NCBI RefSeq assembly: GCF_025143985.1
Contig: NZ_CP083564.1
Span: 2,945,001 to 3,009,000 of the forward strand
Direction of reading: 5' to 3'
Source: Sulfitobacter sp. W027
Lineage (GTDB): Bacteria > Pseudomonadota > Alphaproteobacteria > Rhodobacterales > Rhodobacteraceae
DNA: 64,000 nucleotides
Shown: piece by piece, positions 8,449 to 18,016 of the stretch
Layout: each line of letters starts with the position of its first letter
Position numbering within the stretch: the first letter of the stretch is position 1
The notes under the pieces: model-generated
What the model was told of the DNA's origin: nothing
Database searches by the model: none
The model's input: the letters and a program-made list of their open reading frames with translations, nothing else
Position numbers and translations under genes: made by a program

Positions 8449-10130
8449 GCGGTGGCTCCTGTCTTCATGGTGGCGCTGCCGAGTGCGCGATAGTTGGCAA
8501 AATCCCAATGGCGGCCCGGCGCCGCTTCGATCAGGTTGCGGGTGTAGTCGTGGTGCGGGTTGGCCAGCACATCGCCCGCAGGGCCGTATTCAACGACCTT
8601 TCCGCGTTGCATGACCAATACGTCGTCGCAGATCTGTGCCGCGACGCGCAGATCATGGGTAATGAACAACATTGCGACGCCGAACTTCTCCTGAATGTCA
8701 TCCAAGAGGTCGAGCACCTGCGCCTGCACGCTCACGTCGAGGGCCGAGACGGCCTCATCCGCGACGAGCAGATCGGGTTTCATCGCCACCGCCCGCGCAA
8801 TCGCGATACGCTGACGCTGCCCGCCCGAGAACTGATGCGGATAGCGGTCCAGCGCATCGCGCGGCAGGTCGACCAGTTCCATCAATTCAGCCGCATGGCG
8901 CATCGCCTCCTCACGCGGGGTGCCAAAGTTGATCGGCCCTTCGCAAAGGCTGCGCGCCACTGTCCAGCGCGGGTTGAGCGAGCGGTAGGGGTCTTGGAAC
9001 ACGATTTGGAGGTGTTTGCGGTGATCGCGCAACTGGCGGCGCGAAAGCTGCGCAATCTCGGTCCCGGCGACATTCACGCTGCCCGCTGTCGGGTCGATCA
9101 GCCGCATGATGGCCCGCGCAACGGTGGATTTGCCCGAGCCGGATTCGCCGACAATACCAAGCGTGCGACCGGGTTGAATGGTAAAGCTTACATCCTGAGC
9201 AGCCTTCACCCCCTCGCTCCGGCGGAAGAACCCGCCGCCGCCATAGGTCATATCGAGCCCTGCGACGCGCACCACCTCGCTTTGCGACGCCGCCGCACGG
9301 GCGGGACGTGGGGTGAGGTTCGGCACCGCTGTCAGCAGCGTGCGGGTGTATTCCTTTTGCGGATCGGTCAGCAGTTTTTCGATTGGGGCGCGTTCGACGA
9401 TCTTGCCCTGCTGCATGACCGTGACGGTATCCGCGATCTCGGCCACCACGCCCATGTCATGGGTGATGAAGAGAACGGCAGTGCCATGGCGCTCTTGCAT
9501 CTCGGCAATCAGCTTGAGGATCTGCAACTGGGTGGTCACGTCCAGCGCCGTCGTCGGCTCATCCGCGATCAGCAGATCGGGGTCGAGGATCAGCGCCATG
9601 GCGATCATAATGCGCTGGCGTTGCCCGCCCGAAAGCTGGTGCGGAAAGGCCGAGAAGATGCGGTTCACATCCGGCAGATGCACCTGATCCATCATGTCGA
9701 GCGTGCGTTTCTTAGCCTCAGACTGGCCCATGTCGCTGTGCATGTTCAGCACTTCCATGATCTGCTCGCCCACCCGCAGCACCGGGTTCAGCGCAGTCAT
9801 CGGCTCTTGGAAGATCATCGCGATGCGGCGCGCGCGCAGCTGGCGCATTTGGGAATGGCTGGCGCTGGTAATCTCGAAATCATCCAGCGTGATGCTGCCG
9901 CCCTGCACCTCGAGCGCGTCTTTCGGCAAGAGTCCCATGGCGGCCAACGAGGTCACCGATTTACCGGAGCCTGATTCCCCAACAAGGCAATGGGTCTCTC
10001 CCGCGCGGATGGTCAAATCGATCCCATCAATCACCGGCTTGGCATTTGGCCGCCCGCTCAGACCGATGCGCAGGTCGCGCACCTTGAGCACCGTGCGGGC
10101 GTCCGAGAAATCCTTGGTCTTGAACTGCAT
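8445..10130 (-). CDS. Fused dual ATP-binding protein of a peptide ABC transporter (DppD-DppF type)
   Basis: At 561 residues this is two ABC ATPases in one chain, as in GsiA/YejF. Domain 1 has Walker [12 protein letters not shown] (about 52-62), signature LSGGQRQRI and Walker [13 protein letters not shown]. Domain 2 has [13 protein letters not shown] (about 330), FSGGQRQRI and [12 protein letters not shown], where the usual DEP is DEA. Each half ends with an oligopeptide-transporter-type C-terminal extension. It powers import through the two permeases encoded just upstream, with three bases separating it from the DppC-like gene. Confidence 0.93.
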   Translation of the reverse strand: MQFKTKDFSDARTVLKVRDLRIGLSGRPNAKPVIDGIDLTIRAGETHCLVGESGSGKSVTSLAAMGLLPKDALEVQGGSITLDDFEITSASHSQMRQLRARRIAMIFQEPMTALNPVLRVGEQIMEVLNMHSDMGQSEAKKRTLDMMDQVHLPDVNRIFSAFPHQLSGGQRQRIMIAMALILDPDLLIADEPTTALDVTTQLQILKLIAEMQERHGTAVLFITHDMGVVAEIADTVTVMQQGKIVERAPIEKLLTDPQKEYTRTLLTAVPNLTPRPARAAASQSEVVRVAGLDMTYGGGGFFRRSEGVKAAQDVSFTIQPGRTLGIVGESGSGKSTVARAIMRLIDPTAGSVNVAGTEIAQLSRRQLRDHRKHLQIVFQDPYRSLNPRWTVARSLCEGPINFGTPREEAMRHAAELMELVDLPRDALDRYPHQFSGGQRQRIAIARAVAMKPDLLVADEAVSALDVSVQAQVLDLLDDIQEKFGVAMLFITHDLRVAAQICDDVLVMQRGKVVEYGPAGDVLANPHHDYTRNLIEAAPGRHWDFANYRALGSATMKTGATA

Positions 10131-10133
10131 CTC

Positions 10134-11021
10134 TCAGCCCTCCCGTTTCTTCATGCGCGGGTCGAGCAGATCGCGTGCGGTGTCGCCCAACAGGTTAATC
10201 GACAGGATGCAAAGCGACAGCAGCAGGCCCGGCCAGAAGATCAGCCCCGGCTTGATCTGAAAGTAGGTGCGTCCTTCGGCCATGATGTTCCCCCATGTCG
10301 GGATCTCGGTGCTGACGCCCGCGCCGAGGAAGCTCAGGATCGCTTCAATCAGGATCGCAGAGGCGCAGATATAGGTGCCTTGCACGATCAGGGGCGCCAT
10401 GGTGTTCGGCATCAGGTGCTGGATCAGGATCTTGGGCATGGAAGAGCCAAGCGCGATGGCCGCCTCGACATAGGGTTCCTCCCGCGCAGACAGTACGACC
10501 GAGCGCACGAGCCGCACCACGCGCGGCACTTCCGGCACCGTGATCGCGATGATGACAGACCCAAGGCTCGGCCCGTTCAGCGCCACCAAGGCAATTGCCA
10601 GAAGGATCGCAGGGATCGCCATCAGACTGTCCATGATCCGCATGATGATGCTGTCGGCCATCCGAAAGAAACCGGCTACAAGGCCGATCGCCAGCCCGAT
10701 GGCGACGCTGACCACGGCAGCACCAATGCCAATCAACAGCGACACGCGCCCACCAACCATCACCCGCGAGAACGTGTCCCGGCCATAGGGGTCGGTGCCC
10801 AGCAGGAACTCCTCGGACGGAGGCTTGAGCCGCGCCGCCGAATTCATCGTCAGCGGATCATAGGGCACGTAAAGCGGTGCCAAGATCGAGGCGAGCACGA
10901 TGGCCGCGAGGGTGACAGCTGCCAAGATGGGACCGATGCCGACCCTTGCGCCTGCAGGCAGTGACAGCAGACCGGTTAGCACCTGAAAGGCGCTGTGACG
11001 GGATTGGGGTTGCTCGATCAT
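10134..11021 (-). CDS. Peptide ABC transporter permease, DppC-like
   Basis: A 295-residue inner-membrane permease with an N-terminal helix, a periplasmic segment with the family motif LLGTDPYGRDTFSRV, five further helices, and an EAA-type loop (YVEAAIALGSSMPKILIQHLMPN) that contacts the ATPase. The ATG at 11021 follows the dppB-like stop by one base; an upstream start at 11066 would overlap that gene by 44 bases and is less likely. It works as a heterodimer with the preceding permease. Confidence 0.92.
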   Translation of the reverse strand: MIEQPQSRHSAFQVLTGLLSLPAGARVGIGPILAAVTLAAIVLASILAPLYVPYDPLTMNSAARLKPPSEEFLLGTDPYGRDTFSRVMVGGRVSLLIGIGAAVVSVAIGLAIGLVAGFFRMADSIIMRIMDSLMAIPAILLAIALVALNGPSLGSVIIAITVPEVPRVVRLVRSVVLSAREEPYVEAAIALGSSMPKILIQHLMPNTMAPLIVQGTYICASAILIEAILSFLGAGVSTEIPTWGNIMAEGRTYFQIKPGLIFWPGLLLSLCILSINLLGDTARDLLDPRMKKREG

Positions 11022-11022
11022 G

Positions 11023-11964
11023 TCAGTACCGGATCCTTGGGTCGAAGAATGAATAGGAGACGTCAACCAAGAGGTTCACGAAGACATAGATGCCCGCGGT
11101 CAGCAGGATCATCGCTTGAATAACGGGGTAATCGCGCGCGAGGATCGCATCGACCGTCAGCCGCCCGATACCGGGAATGTTAAAGACGCTTTCGGTCACC
11201 ACCACGCCAGAAATCAGCAATGCAAAACCGGTGCCGATGATCGTCAGGATCGGCACGGCAGCATTGCGCAGCGCATGGCGGAACAGAACAACATTCTCGC
11301 GCACGCCCTTGGCCCGCGCGGTGCGGATGTAATCCTCGCCCAGAACTTCGAGCATCGAGGCCCGCGTCATGCGCGCAATAAGCGCGACATAGATTGTGGC
11401 CAGCGTCAGCGAGGGCAGGATGGCCCGCGAGAAAAAGGCACCGAAGCCCTCGGATGGTGCCTTGTAGCCCTGGACGGGCACCCAGCGCAGTTCAATCGCG
11501 AAGATTTGGATCAGGATGTAGCCGATCACAAAGACCGGCACGGAAAAGCCTAGCACCGAAAAGGACATCACCAGAAAGTCGACCCATGTGCGATGACGCC
11601 ATGCAGCGATCACACCCATCGGCACCGCCAAGAGAACGGAAATGGTGATGGTCATCAGCGCAATGTTGATGGTCGGCCCCAACCGGTCACCCAACATACC
11701 CGCGACCGAGGTATTCGACAGCAGCGACACGCCCAGATCGCCGCGCAGCAATTGCCCCATCCAAGTGAAAAACTGCGTCAGCAATGGGTCGTTTAGTCCC
11801 AGACGGTCGCGGATCCGTTCAAGCTGTGCAGGGGTGGCGGCATCGCCGGCGAGGATTGCTGCCGGATCACCGGGGGTGAGACGCAGCAGAAGGAAGACGA
11901 AGATGGCGACGATCAGCATGACCGGGATCGTGGCCAAGACGCGCTTCAGGATATAGACGAGCAT
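11023..11964 (-). CDS. Peptide ABC transporter permease, DppB-like
   Basis: A 313-residue protein with six membrane helices. The N-terminus MLVYILKRVLATIPVML and the PGDPA motif after helix 1 are diagnostic of DppB/OppB permeases; the EAA loop (YIRTARAKGVRENVVLFRHALRNA) lies near residue 215. The start at 11964 matches the family N-terminus; a longer frame adds an unlikely leader. It follows the binding-protein gene after a 105-base gap holding a very stable hairpin. Confidence 0.92.
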   Translation of the reverse strand: MLVYILKRVLATIPVMLIVAIFVFLLLRLTPGDPAAILAGDAATPAQLERIRDRLGLNDPLLTQFFTWMGQLLRGDLGVSLLSNTSVAGMLGDRLGPTINIALMTITISVLLAVPMGVIAAWRHRTWVDFLVMSFSVLGFSVPVFVIGYILIQIFAIELRWVPVQGYKAPSEGFGAFFSRAILPSLTLATIYVALIARMTRASMLEVLGEDYIRTARAKGVRENVVLFRHALRNAAVPILTIIGTGFALLISGVVVTESVFNIPGIGRLTVDAILARDYPVIQAMILLTAGIYVFVNLLVDVSYSFFDPRIRY

Positions 11965-12032
11965 TTTCCGGAAGGTCCCTTTCGGCGGAAAGAAGGCAGG
12001 CCGGGCGGCGCTGCCCGCGTGCAAAAGTAGCG

Positions 12033-12061
12033 GCGGAGAGCGCGGCGTACGCGCTCTCCGC
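12033..12061 (-). promoter_or_regulatory. 12-bp perfect hairpin after the peptide-binding protein gene
   Basis: GCGGAGAGCGCG pairs perfectly with CGCGCTCTCCGC across a 5-nt loop, eight bases past the binding-protein stop codon. No T-run follows on the minus strand, so it is more likely a message-stabilising or partial-termination element that lowers permease expression relative to the binding protein than a full terminator. Confidence 0.75.
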
Positions 12062-12069
12062 TGTGCGGA

Positions 12070-13680
12070 TTATTCCGCTTCTTTTGTCATGTTCCAGAAC
12101 ACCGGCACCGGCGACGGGATCATGTTTTGGATCGCATTGCGGCGGGCTTGCGGGATCAGATATTCGCCCATCATGATATAGTTGACGTTGTCCATTACGT
12201 GCTTCTGGATCTCTACGGAGATTTCCTTTTGCTTCGCAGGGTCGTCGGTCTTCACGAAAGCGGCGCGCAGTTCCTCGATCTTGGGATCGTCCGGCCAACC
12301 GAACCAAGCATCATCGCCGCGCCCGTTTAGCATGACGTTGATCAGCGGGTCCGAAATCTCAGGCACCATCCAGTTGGTGAAGAAGATGTTCCAGCCGCCC
12401 TCAGAGACCGCGCTCTGCTGCGCACGGCGCTGCACGACCGACTGCCAATCCATCGACTGCATGTCGACTTCAAAACCCGCTTCGCGCAGGGCTTGAGCCG
12501 CGACGACCGGCTGGTTGATCAGGCTGGTTACATCCGTCGGTGCCATAAGCACGATGGGCGTGCCGTCATAGCCTGCCTCTTCAAGCAGCGCCTTGGCCTT
12601 TTCGGGATCCGCGCCGCCGGTTACGATCTCGGAGTCGGCTTCATCACCCAAAGGGGTCGAACAGCCGAAAACTGCACCGCAGACATTGTAGTAGGCCGGA
12701 TCCCCCTGCATCGTCTGAAGCATGGACTCTTGATCCAATGCCGCCATGGCCGCCTGACGGATCAGCTTGTTGTCGAAGGGAGGGTGCAGGAAGTTCGGCC
12801 GGCCAATGGTAACATAGCCAAGGTCATCTCGCGTCTCGACCGTTACCTCGGGGCTGCTTTCTAGGATCGGCAAAAGGTCGATCTGCACCTGCTCGAGGAA
12901 GTCAATTTCGCCCGCCGCCAACGCGTTGATCGCGGTGAGGGAATCCGGCATCGTGGTCCAGACCACACGGTCAACATTAACGACCTTGCCGCCCGCCATC
13001 CAAGATGCTTCTTCCTCGCGCGGAACGTAATCGTCGAACTTCTCATAGGTCACGTTCACGCCGGGTTCGTATTCGTCCTGATTGAAGACGAAAGGACCGG
13101 AGCCGATATATTCGGTGATGGTCTCATCCGGAGAGGTTTCGGCCACGCGCTTGGGCATGATAAAAGGCGGCACGGCGGACTGCTTGGAGATCACTGTCAG
13201 CAGCGGTGCGAAAGCTTCGGTTAATGTCCAGACAACGGTCTTGTCATCGCTGGCCTCAAGGCTTTCGGTTACGTCGAAAATCATCTGCCCGCCGCCGTCA
13301 CGTTCGCCCCAGCGTTTGAGCGAGGCCACAACGTCCTCACCGGTCACAGGCGCGCCGTCGTGGAACATCAGACCATCGCGCAGGGTGAACGTATAGGTCA
13401 GCCCGTCTTCTGAGACTTCCCAGCTGGCCATCTGCGGCTGCGACTCAAAATTCGCATCCACGGCGGTCAGCACGTCGTAAACCATATAACCGTGGTTACG
13501 GGTGATATGCGCGGTCGTGATGACCGGATCAAGAACCCGCAGGCCCGAATGCATAACTGCGGTAATCGTGGTTTCACCGTCTTGCGCGGCCAGTGATCCC
13601 GGGGCCAACAGTGCCGTTGTTGCGGCGAAGGCGGTGGCAAGGCCGCGCGTCTGTTTCAGTGCCGATCGTAGAGGTATCAT
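12070..13680 (-). CDS. Peptide ABC transporter substrate-binding protein (SBP family 5)
   Basis: A 536-residue periplasmic binding protein of the DppA/OppA cluster. A Sec signal occupies about residues 1-32 (cleavage near SLAAQD). Family features include LTYTFTLRDGLMFHDGAPVTGEDVVASLKRW split over 100-130 and the YIGSGPF segment. It delivers peptides or related amides to the DppB/C-like channel downstream. An ACAAGGGAAAATCAA leader precedes the ATG. The order mlrC - binding protein - B - C - DF - two hydrolases is consistent with one operon. Confidence 0.93.
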   Translation of the reverse strand: MIPLRSALKQTRGLATAFAATTALLAPGSLAAQDGETTITAVMHSGLRVLDPVITTAHITRNHGYMVYDVLTAVDANFESQPQMASWEVSEDGLTYTFTLRDGLMFHDGAPVTGEDVVASLKRWGERDGGGQMIFDVTESLEASDDKTVVWTLTEAFAPLLTVISKQSAVPPFIMPKRVAETSPDETITEYIGSGPFVFNQDEYEPGVNVTYEKFDDYVPREEEASWMAGGKVVNVDRVVWTTMPDSLTAINALAAGEIDFLEQVQIDLLPILESSPEVTVETRDDLGYVTIGRPNFLHPPFDNKLIRQAAMAALDQESMLQTMQGDPAYYNVCGAVFGCSTPLGDEADSEIVTGGADPEKAKALLEEAGYDGTPIVLMAPTDVTSLINQPVVAAQALREAGFEVDMQSMDWQSVVQRRAQQSAVSEGGWNIFFTNWMVPEISDPLINVMLNGRGDDAWFGWPDDPKIEELRAAFVKTDDPAKQKEISVEIQKHVMDNVNYIMMGEYLIPQARRNAIQNMIPSPVPVFWNMTKEAE

Positions 13681-13715
13681 TTGATTTTCCCTTGTTGGTT
13701 GATCTTTTGACTTTT

Positions 13716-15272
13716 TTATTGGGCCACGGCAGTCACGCTGCCGTGGTCAGGTGGTGCGGCTTGGGCACCGTCGGCCCCAAACCGGGGACCATCGGGAGAC
13801 AGCCGAAGCCCCGCCCGTAAGCGGGTGAAGGGCAAATCGGCTGGATTGAGGGGCATCGGCCCGGGCGCGCAAGCGACAAGGATATCGCGTGCAATGGGGG
13901 CAAAGTCGGCCCGGAAATGGGTGGAACTCTTGACCACTAGCAAGTCCATCTCTTCGGGCACGACGCCGACAAAACGGAACATCTCACGGTCAGCCATCTG
14001 TGCAATGCGGCTGGTGACAACGACATCGACCCCAGCAATGCGCAGACAGGCGGACGGGCCAAGGTTCAATTCCGTTCCGCCATAGTAAGGCCCCGTTGCG
14101 CGTAGCCCCCCGTCAGAAAGATGCATTACGGTTGCTGCGGTCTGGAAAGGAGTATCTCCGGCCACACTGGCATGGCCGCCAAGGGTGACATTGATCTCAG
14201 CACCGACCCCCGCCCGATGGGCCGCAGCCGCAGCGGCGGGGTCGACAATCAGGCCGATCGCCGCAGCTTTAGCCCCAGCTTTGACCAAGGCGCGCAACAT
14301 CCCCATGGTCGCCGAAATGCCGCCCGCCCCGGGATTGTCCTGTGTGTCGGCAATGATGACCGGCCCCCTGCCCGCCTTGGCCGCGCGTGTGAGCGCCTCT
14401 GCCACCGCAGCATCGGGCTCAAAGGCTTCGTTTTTCAGAAAGTCGGGGGCTGCCGCTTCATATGCGGCGGCAAGTTTGTCGGCAGCCTTATCCGCTGCCT
14501 CCTGTGTCTCTCCATAGGCCACGGCGACCGGGCCACAGTCGGGAATATCCGCCGCCGGAAAGCCCATAAACAGGCTCGCTGAAAGCGCCCCATCAGCTTC
14601 GCAAGCGGCAACGTTTTCATAAAGCGCCTGCCCCGGTGACAACTCGGTCGACTGAAACGGGATCGGCACCAAATAGGACATCTGTCGAAAGGCCTTAGCG
14701 GGGCGCAAGCCGGTGCGCATTATCCGGTCGAGATGCTGGGCCGCCTTGGCGCCGGTTTCGGCCATATCAACATGCGGATAGGTGCGGAAACCGACCAGCA
14801 GGTCGACATTGGAAACAAATTCGGCAGAGATATTGCCATGTAGATCAAGCGCGGTGGCGATAGGCAGATCAGGTCCCACGACCGCGCGCAGCCGCCGCAG
14901 CAGCTCTCCCTCGCCATCATCGATATGCTCAGCGACCATGGCACCGTGCAGATCCAGAAAAACACCGTCGAGCGGGCCTGCATTTCGCACCCCTTCGACG
15001 ATCTCATGCGCAATCATCTCAAAGGCGTCGCGGCTGACATGGGCCGACGGAATGGCACCTGCCCAGAGGATCGGAACGATGTCCCATCCCTGCGCTTGCC
15101 CGACCCGTAATGCGCCCGCCATGCCTAAATTGACTTCCTTGAACGCGGCCAACATCGCCTCACCGCGCACCATCGGGACATAGCCGCCGCCCCGCTGGAA
15201 AGCCTCAAGATCCGCCGGATGAGGGGCGAAAGTGTTCGTCTCATGCAGAAAGCCCGCGAACGCAACGCGCAT
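13716..15272 (-). CDS. M81 family metallopeptidase (microcystinase C, MlrC-like)
   Basis: A 518-residue protein with the MlrC N-terminal domain (FAGFLHETNTFAPHPAD; FLDLHGAMV) and a C-terminal MlrC_C domain. MlrC was named for cleaving linearised microcystin peptides, but family members lie widely in peptide- and amide-uptake operons, so the true substrate is open. I placed the start at MRVAFAGF, where the family begins; in-frame ATGs at 15308 and 15341 would add leaders. It is the first gene of the operon, divergent from the IclR regulator. Confidence 0.87.
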   Translation of the reverse strand: MRVAFAGFLHETNTFAPHPADLEAFQRGGGYVPMVRGEAMLAAFKEVNLGMAGALRVGQAQGWDIVPILWAGAIPSAHVSRDAFEMIAHEIVEGVRNAGPLDGVFLDLHGAMVAEHIDDGEGELLRRLRAVVGPDLPIATALDLHGNISAEFVSNVDLLVGFRTYPHVDMAETGAKAAQHLDRIMRTGLRPAKAFRQMSYLVPIPFQSTELSPGQALYENVAACEADGALSASLFMGFPAADIPDCGPVAVAYGETQEAADKAADKLAAAYEAAAPDFLKNEAFEPDAAVAEALTRAAKAGRGPVIIADTQDNPGAGGISATMGMLRALVKAGAKAAAIGLIVDPAAAAAAHRAGVGAEINVTLGGHASVAGDTPFQTAATVMHLSDGGLRATGPYYGGTELNLGPSACLRIAGVDVVVTSRIAQMADREMFRFVGVVPEEMDLLVVKSSTHFRADFAPIARDILVACAPGPMPLNPADLPFTRLRAGLRLSPDGPRFGADGAQAAPPDHGSVTAVAQ

Positions 15273-15368
15273 TCCAGAACCACGTCCCAAACCGGTCTCC
15301 CTAGCCATCCGCCAAAGGCTCCCCTGCCCATACACCCCCAACCGTGATCAGGGACCTTCGCCTATTGA

Positions 15369-15385
15369 GTATCGCATTGCAATAC
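15369..15385. promoter_or_regulatory. Candidate IclR-family operator
   Basis: The 17-bp sequence GTATCGCATTGCAATAC is a palindrome of form GTATnGCAnTGCnATAC, with 14 of 16 arm positions symmetric. It lies midway in the 173-base divergent region between the MlrC-like gene and the IclR gene. IclR proteins usually bind such imperfect palindromes in their own divergent promoter. Assignment to this regulator is inferred. Confidence 0.6.
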
Positions 15386-15445
15386 ACCTATAGTGCACAG
15401 CAAGCGTAAGCAGCACCTTAACGATTCGTCAACTATGGCTCACTC

Positions 15446-16252
15446 ATGAACAGATATTTCCGCGTGGAGGCTCCGCAGTCGGCGCACAATCAGGCAGATG
15501 AAGACCGTTTGTTCGTCCGCGCGGCAGAGCGCGCCATGCAGGTGCTTGGGGCCTTTCATCATGCGACCGGCCCGCTGACGCTTTCCGGTATTTCCGAAAG
15601 CGCGGGGTTGGACCGGTCCGCCGCTCAACGGCTCGTGCATACATTTATGAAGCTTGGCTATATCCGGCGCAGCAGTGACGATCGTGGATATCTTCCCGGC
15701 ATCCGGCTCATGGACCACACGCTAGACCTGCTGCGGCTCGACCCCGTGGTGCAAAAAGCCACCCCGGTCCTGCTGGAACTGCGAAAATCCCTGCGCGAGC
15801 GGGTAGATCTGAGCCTCTACGATGAAACGCGGTTGATCTATGCCCTGCGCATGCAGAGCAAACGCGAAACATTTTTTGCAACGCTCGTCGGACACAGTGT
15901 GCCTACCTATTGTACCGCCGGGGGCCGTGCCGTTCTCTCTCAGCTTCCCGAAGAGGAAGCGCGCGAAATCCTCCATCGCACCCCGCTGCACCCCTTCACC
16001 TCCAGCACCAAGGTCGACCCTGAAGAGATCATGGCCGAACTCGCAATCGCACGCGAAAACCGCTACGCCGTGGTTTGCGATGAATACGCCTTGGGCGAAG
16101 TGGCATTAGGCGTCGCCATCACCGACCGAAACGGCGCCCCGCTGAGCGCCATCCATGTCGCTGGGTCGCTCTCTGAATACACTCCAGAAGAGTTTGTCGC
16201 CAAAGCAGCCCCCCTGGCCATCGAAGCCGCAAGCGCGATCATGGCAGGATGA
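15446..16252 (+). CDS. IclR family transcriptional regulator
   Basis: A 268-residue regulator. The N-terminal winged helix-turn-helix spans about residues 25-90 (ALTLSGISESAG region, then RLVHTFMKLGYIRR), followed by the IclR effector-binding domain ending with the typical LAIARENRYAVVCDEYALGEVALGVAI. It is divergent from the peptide/amide operon and directly upstream of the amidase gene in the same direction. It probably controls both, responding to a small catabolic intermediate. Confidence 0.92.
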   Translation: MNRYFRVEAPQSAHNQADEDRLFVRAAERAMQVLGAFHHATGPLTLSGISESAGLDRSAAQRLVHTFMKLGYIRRSSDDRGYLPGIRLMDHTLDLLRLDPVVQKATPVLLELRKSLRERVDLSLYDETRLIYALRMQSKRETFFATLVGHSVPTYCTAGGRAVLSQLPEEEAREILHRTPLHPFTSSTKVDPEEIMAELAIARENRYAVVCDEYALGEVALGVAITDRNGAPLSAIHVAGSLSEYTPEEFVAKAAPLAIEAASAIMAG

Positions 16253-16461
16253 TTGCGCTTCGGTCTTATGAAGGCAGGGCATTGCGAGCATGCCACGCGT
16301 CCGTGCTGCGTCTCCACGCAAACGCCTCCGATCCAATCAGCCCTCAAAGCCAAATTGCGAAACACTCCGAATTTACTTGCTTTGCTAAATTCTTTCTTGC
16401 GAAGTTCGCCGCAGGAAGGCCCAGGCGATGCGCTAAAATTTATCGAACGAAAGGAACCGGA

Positions 16462-17886
16462 ATGACCGACAGTAAACCGCTTTGGCAATGGACCGCGCAG
16501 GAAATCGCAACCGCTACCCGCGCGGGAAAGCTCTCGGCAAGCGAGGCGACCGAGGCGGCGATTGCCCGTATGGACGAGGTCAATCCAGCATTGAACGCGG
16601 TGGTCGAAAACCTCGCCGATGAAGCCCGCGCCGAGGCAGCGGCCCTTGACAAAAGCGACGCGCCCAAAGGGCCGCTGCATGGTGTTCCGGTGACGATTAA
16701 GATCAACGTAGATCAAAAGGGCCACGCCACCAGCAACGGGGTGCCCGCCTTCAAAGACATCATCGCGCCCGAGGATGCACCGCTGGTGCGCAACCTCAAA
16801 CAGGCGGGCGCCATCGTGATCGGGCGCACCAACACGCCGGAGTTTTCCTTTCGCGCAGATACAGACAACCCGCTCTATGGGCGGACCTACAATCCTTGGG
16901 GGCGGCATCTGTCGGCGGGCGGCTCGTCCGGCGGGGCGGGATCGGCCGTCATGGCCGGGATCGGCGCGCTCGCCCATGGCAATGACATCGGCGGCTCCCT
17001 GCGCTTCCCGGCCTCGGCCAATGGGGCGGTGACAGTAAAGCCCGGTCTGGGCCGCGTGGCCGCGTATAACCCCAGCCAAACGGCCGAGCGGGGCCTGTTG
17101 GCACAGTCCATGTCGGTACAGGGGCTGATCGCACGCAATGCAGCGGACCTGCACCTGTCGATGCCAAGCCTGATCGCCGCAGATGCGCGTGATCCGTTCC
17201 ACGTGCCCTTGCCATGGCGCGGCGAACCCATCGAAGGCCCGATCCGCGTGGCCTTCACCCGCGATGACTTTGGCTTCGGCCTGCACCCTGATGTGGCGAC
17301 CGCGCTCGACAAGGCGGCATCTGCGCTCGCCAACGCGGGCTATGCCGTCGAGGAGGTGGAACCTCCCCTCGCCCATGAGGCGGGGAAAAATGGCTACCGC
17401 GCCCTATTAGGCGAAGTTCAGGCCCTGATGGGCGAGGATATTCGCACCCATGGATCTGATGACCTGAAGGCGATCTTCGAAAACTATTACACCGAATACC
17501 CGCCCTTCACGGGCAGCGAACAACTCGCCATGATGGCTAAACGCACCCATTACGCGCGCGAATGGTCGATCTTCCTCGATAAATACCCCCTTGTGCTGAC
17601 CCCCTTCATGTTCGCTCCGTTCTTCACAGCGGGCCGCGACACCGAAGGTCTGGTAGGCGTTCGGGAGGTCTTGGGCACGGGGCTATGGTCTTTCGTTATG
17701 AACTTTACCGGCCTGCCCGCCGGCAATATCCCCACGCATATCGCAGAACTGTCCAGCGGACCGCAGCCCATCGGCGTGCAGATTGCAGGCCGCCGCTGGC
17801 GTGAGGATCTTATCGTGGATGCGATGGCCGCGATCGAAAGCGAAATCCCTCCGGTCTGCACGAGATTGTGGGGCGACCAAGGCTGA
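16462..17886 (+). CDS. Amidase signature family hydrolase
   Basis: A 474-residue amidase with the complete Ser-cisSer-Lys machinery: Lys80 (VPVTIK), Ser155 in GGSSGG and Ser179 in GNDIGGSLR. It hydrolyses a carboxamide to acid plus ammonia; the substrate is not predictable. The ATG at 16462 has AAGGAACCGGA before it, and a longer frame upstream begins inside the iclR stop. The 209 bases separating it from iclR may carry its own promoter. The function fits nitrogen scavenging together with the divergent peptide operon. Confidence 0.9.
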   Translation: MTDSKPLWQWTAQEIATATRAGKLSASEATEAAIARMDEVNPALNAVVENLADEARAEAAALDKSDAPKGPLHGVPVTIKINVDQKGHATSNGVPAFKDIIAPEDAPLVRNLKQAGAIVIGRTNTPEFSFRADTDNPLYGRTYNPWGRHLSAGGSSGGAGSAVMAGIGALAHGNDIGGSLRFPASANGAVTVKPGLGRVAAYNPSQTAERGLLAQSMSVQGLIARNAADLHLSMPSLIAADARDPFHVPLPWRGEPIEGPIRVAFTRDDFGFGLHPDVATALDKAASALANAGYAVEEVEPPLAHEAGKNGYRALLGEVQALMGEDIRTHGSDDLKAIFENYYTEYPPFTGSEQLAMMAKRTHYAREWSIFLDKYPLVLTPFMFAPFFTAGRDTEGLVGVREVLGTGLWSFVMNFTGLPAGNIPTHIAELSSGPQPIGVQIAGRRWREDLIVDAMAAIESEIPPVCTRLWGDQG

Positions 17887-18016
17887 CGGCGGAATTGCCA
17901 ACGACATGAAAGCCGGCTGCTGATACTGCCTCACCAACCCGAGAGACCGCGGTAAATATTGAAGCAATCCAAACGACTGATGGCGTCACTTTGGCACCAT
18001 CAGCCGAAATACAAAG

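Noticed and set aside
8508..9974. 488-codon plus-strand frame opposite the dual ABC ATPase
   Set aside because: Antisense shadow; the minus-strand frame has both sets of ABC motifs.
13716..13800. Frameshift or truncation at the end of the MlrC-like gene
   Set aside because: The C-terminal MlrC_C region reads through to a single stop at normal family length.
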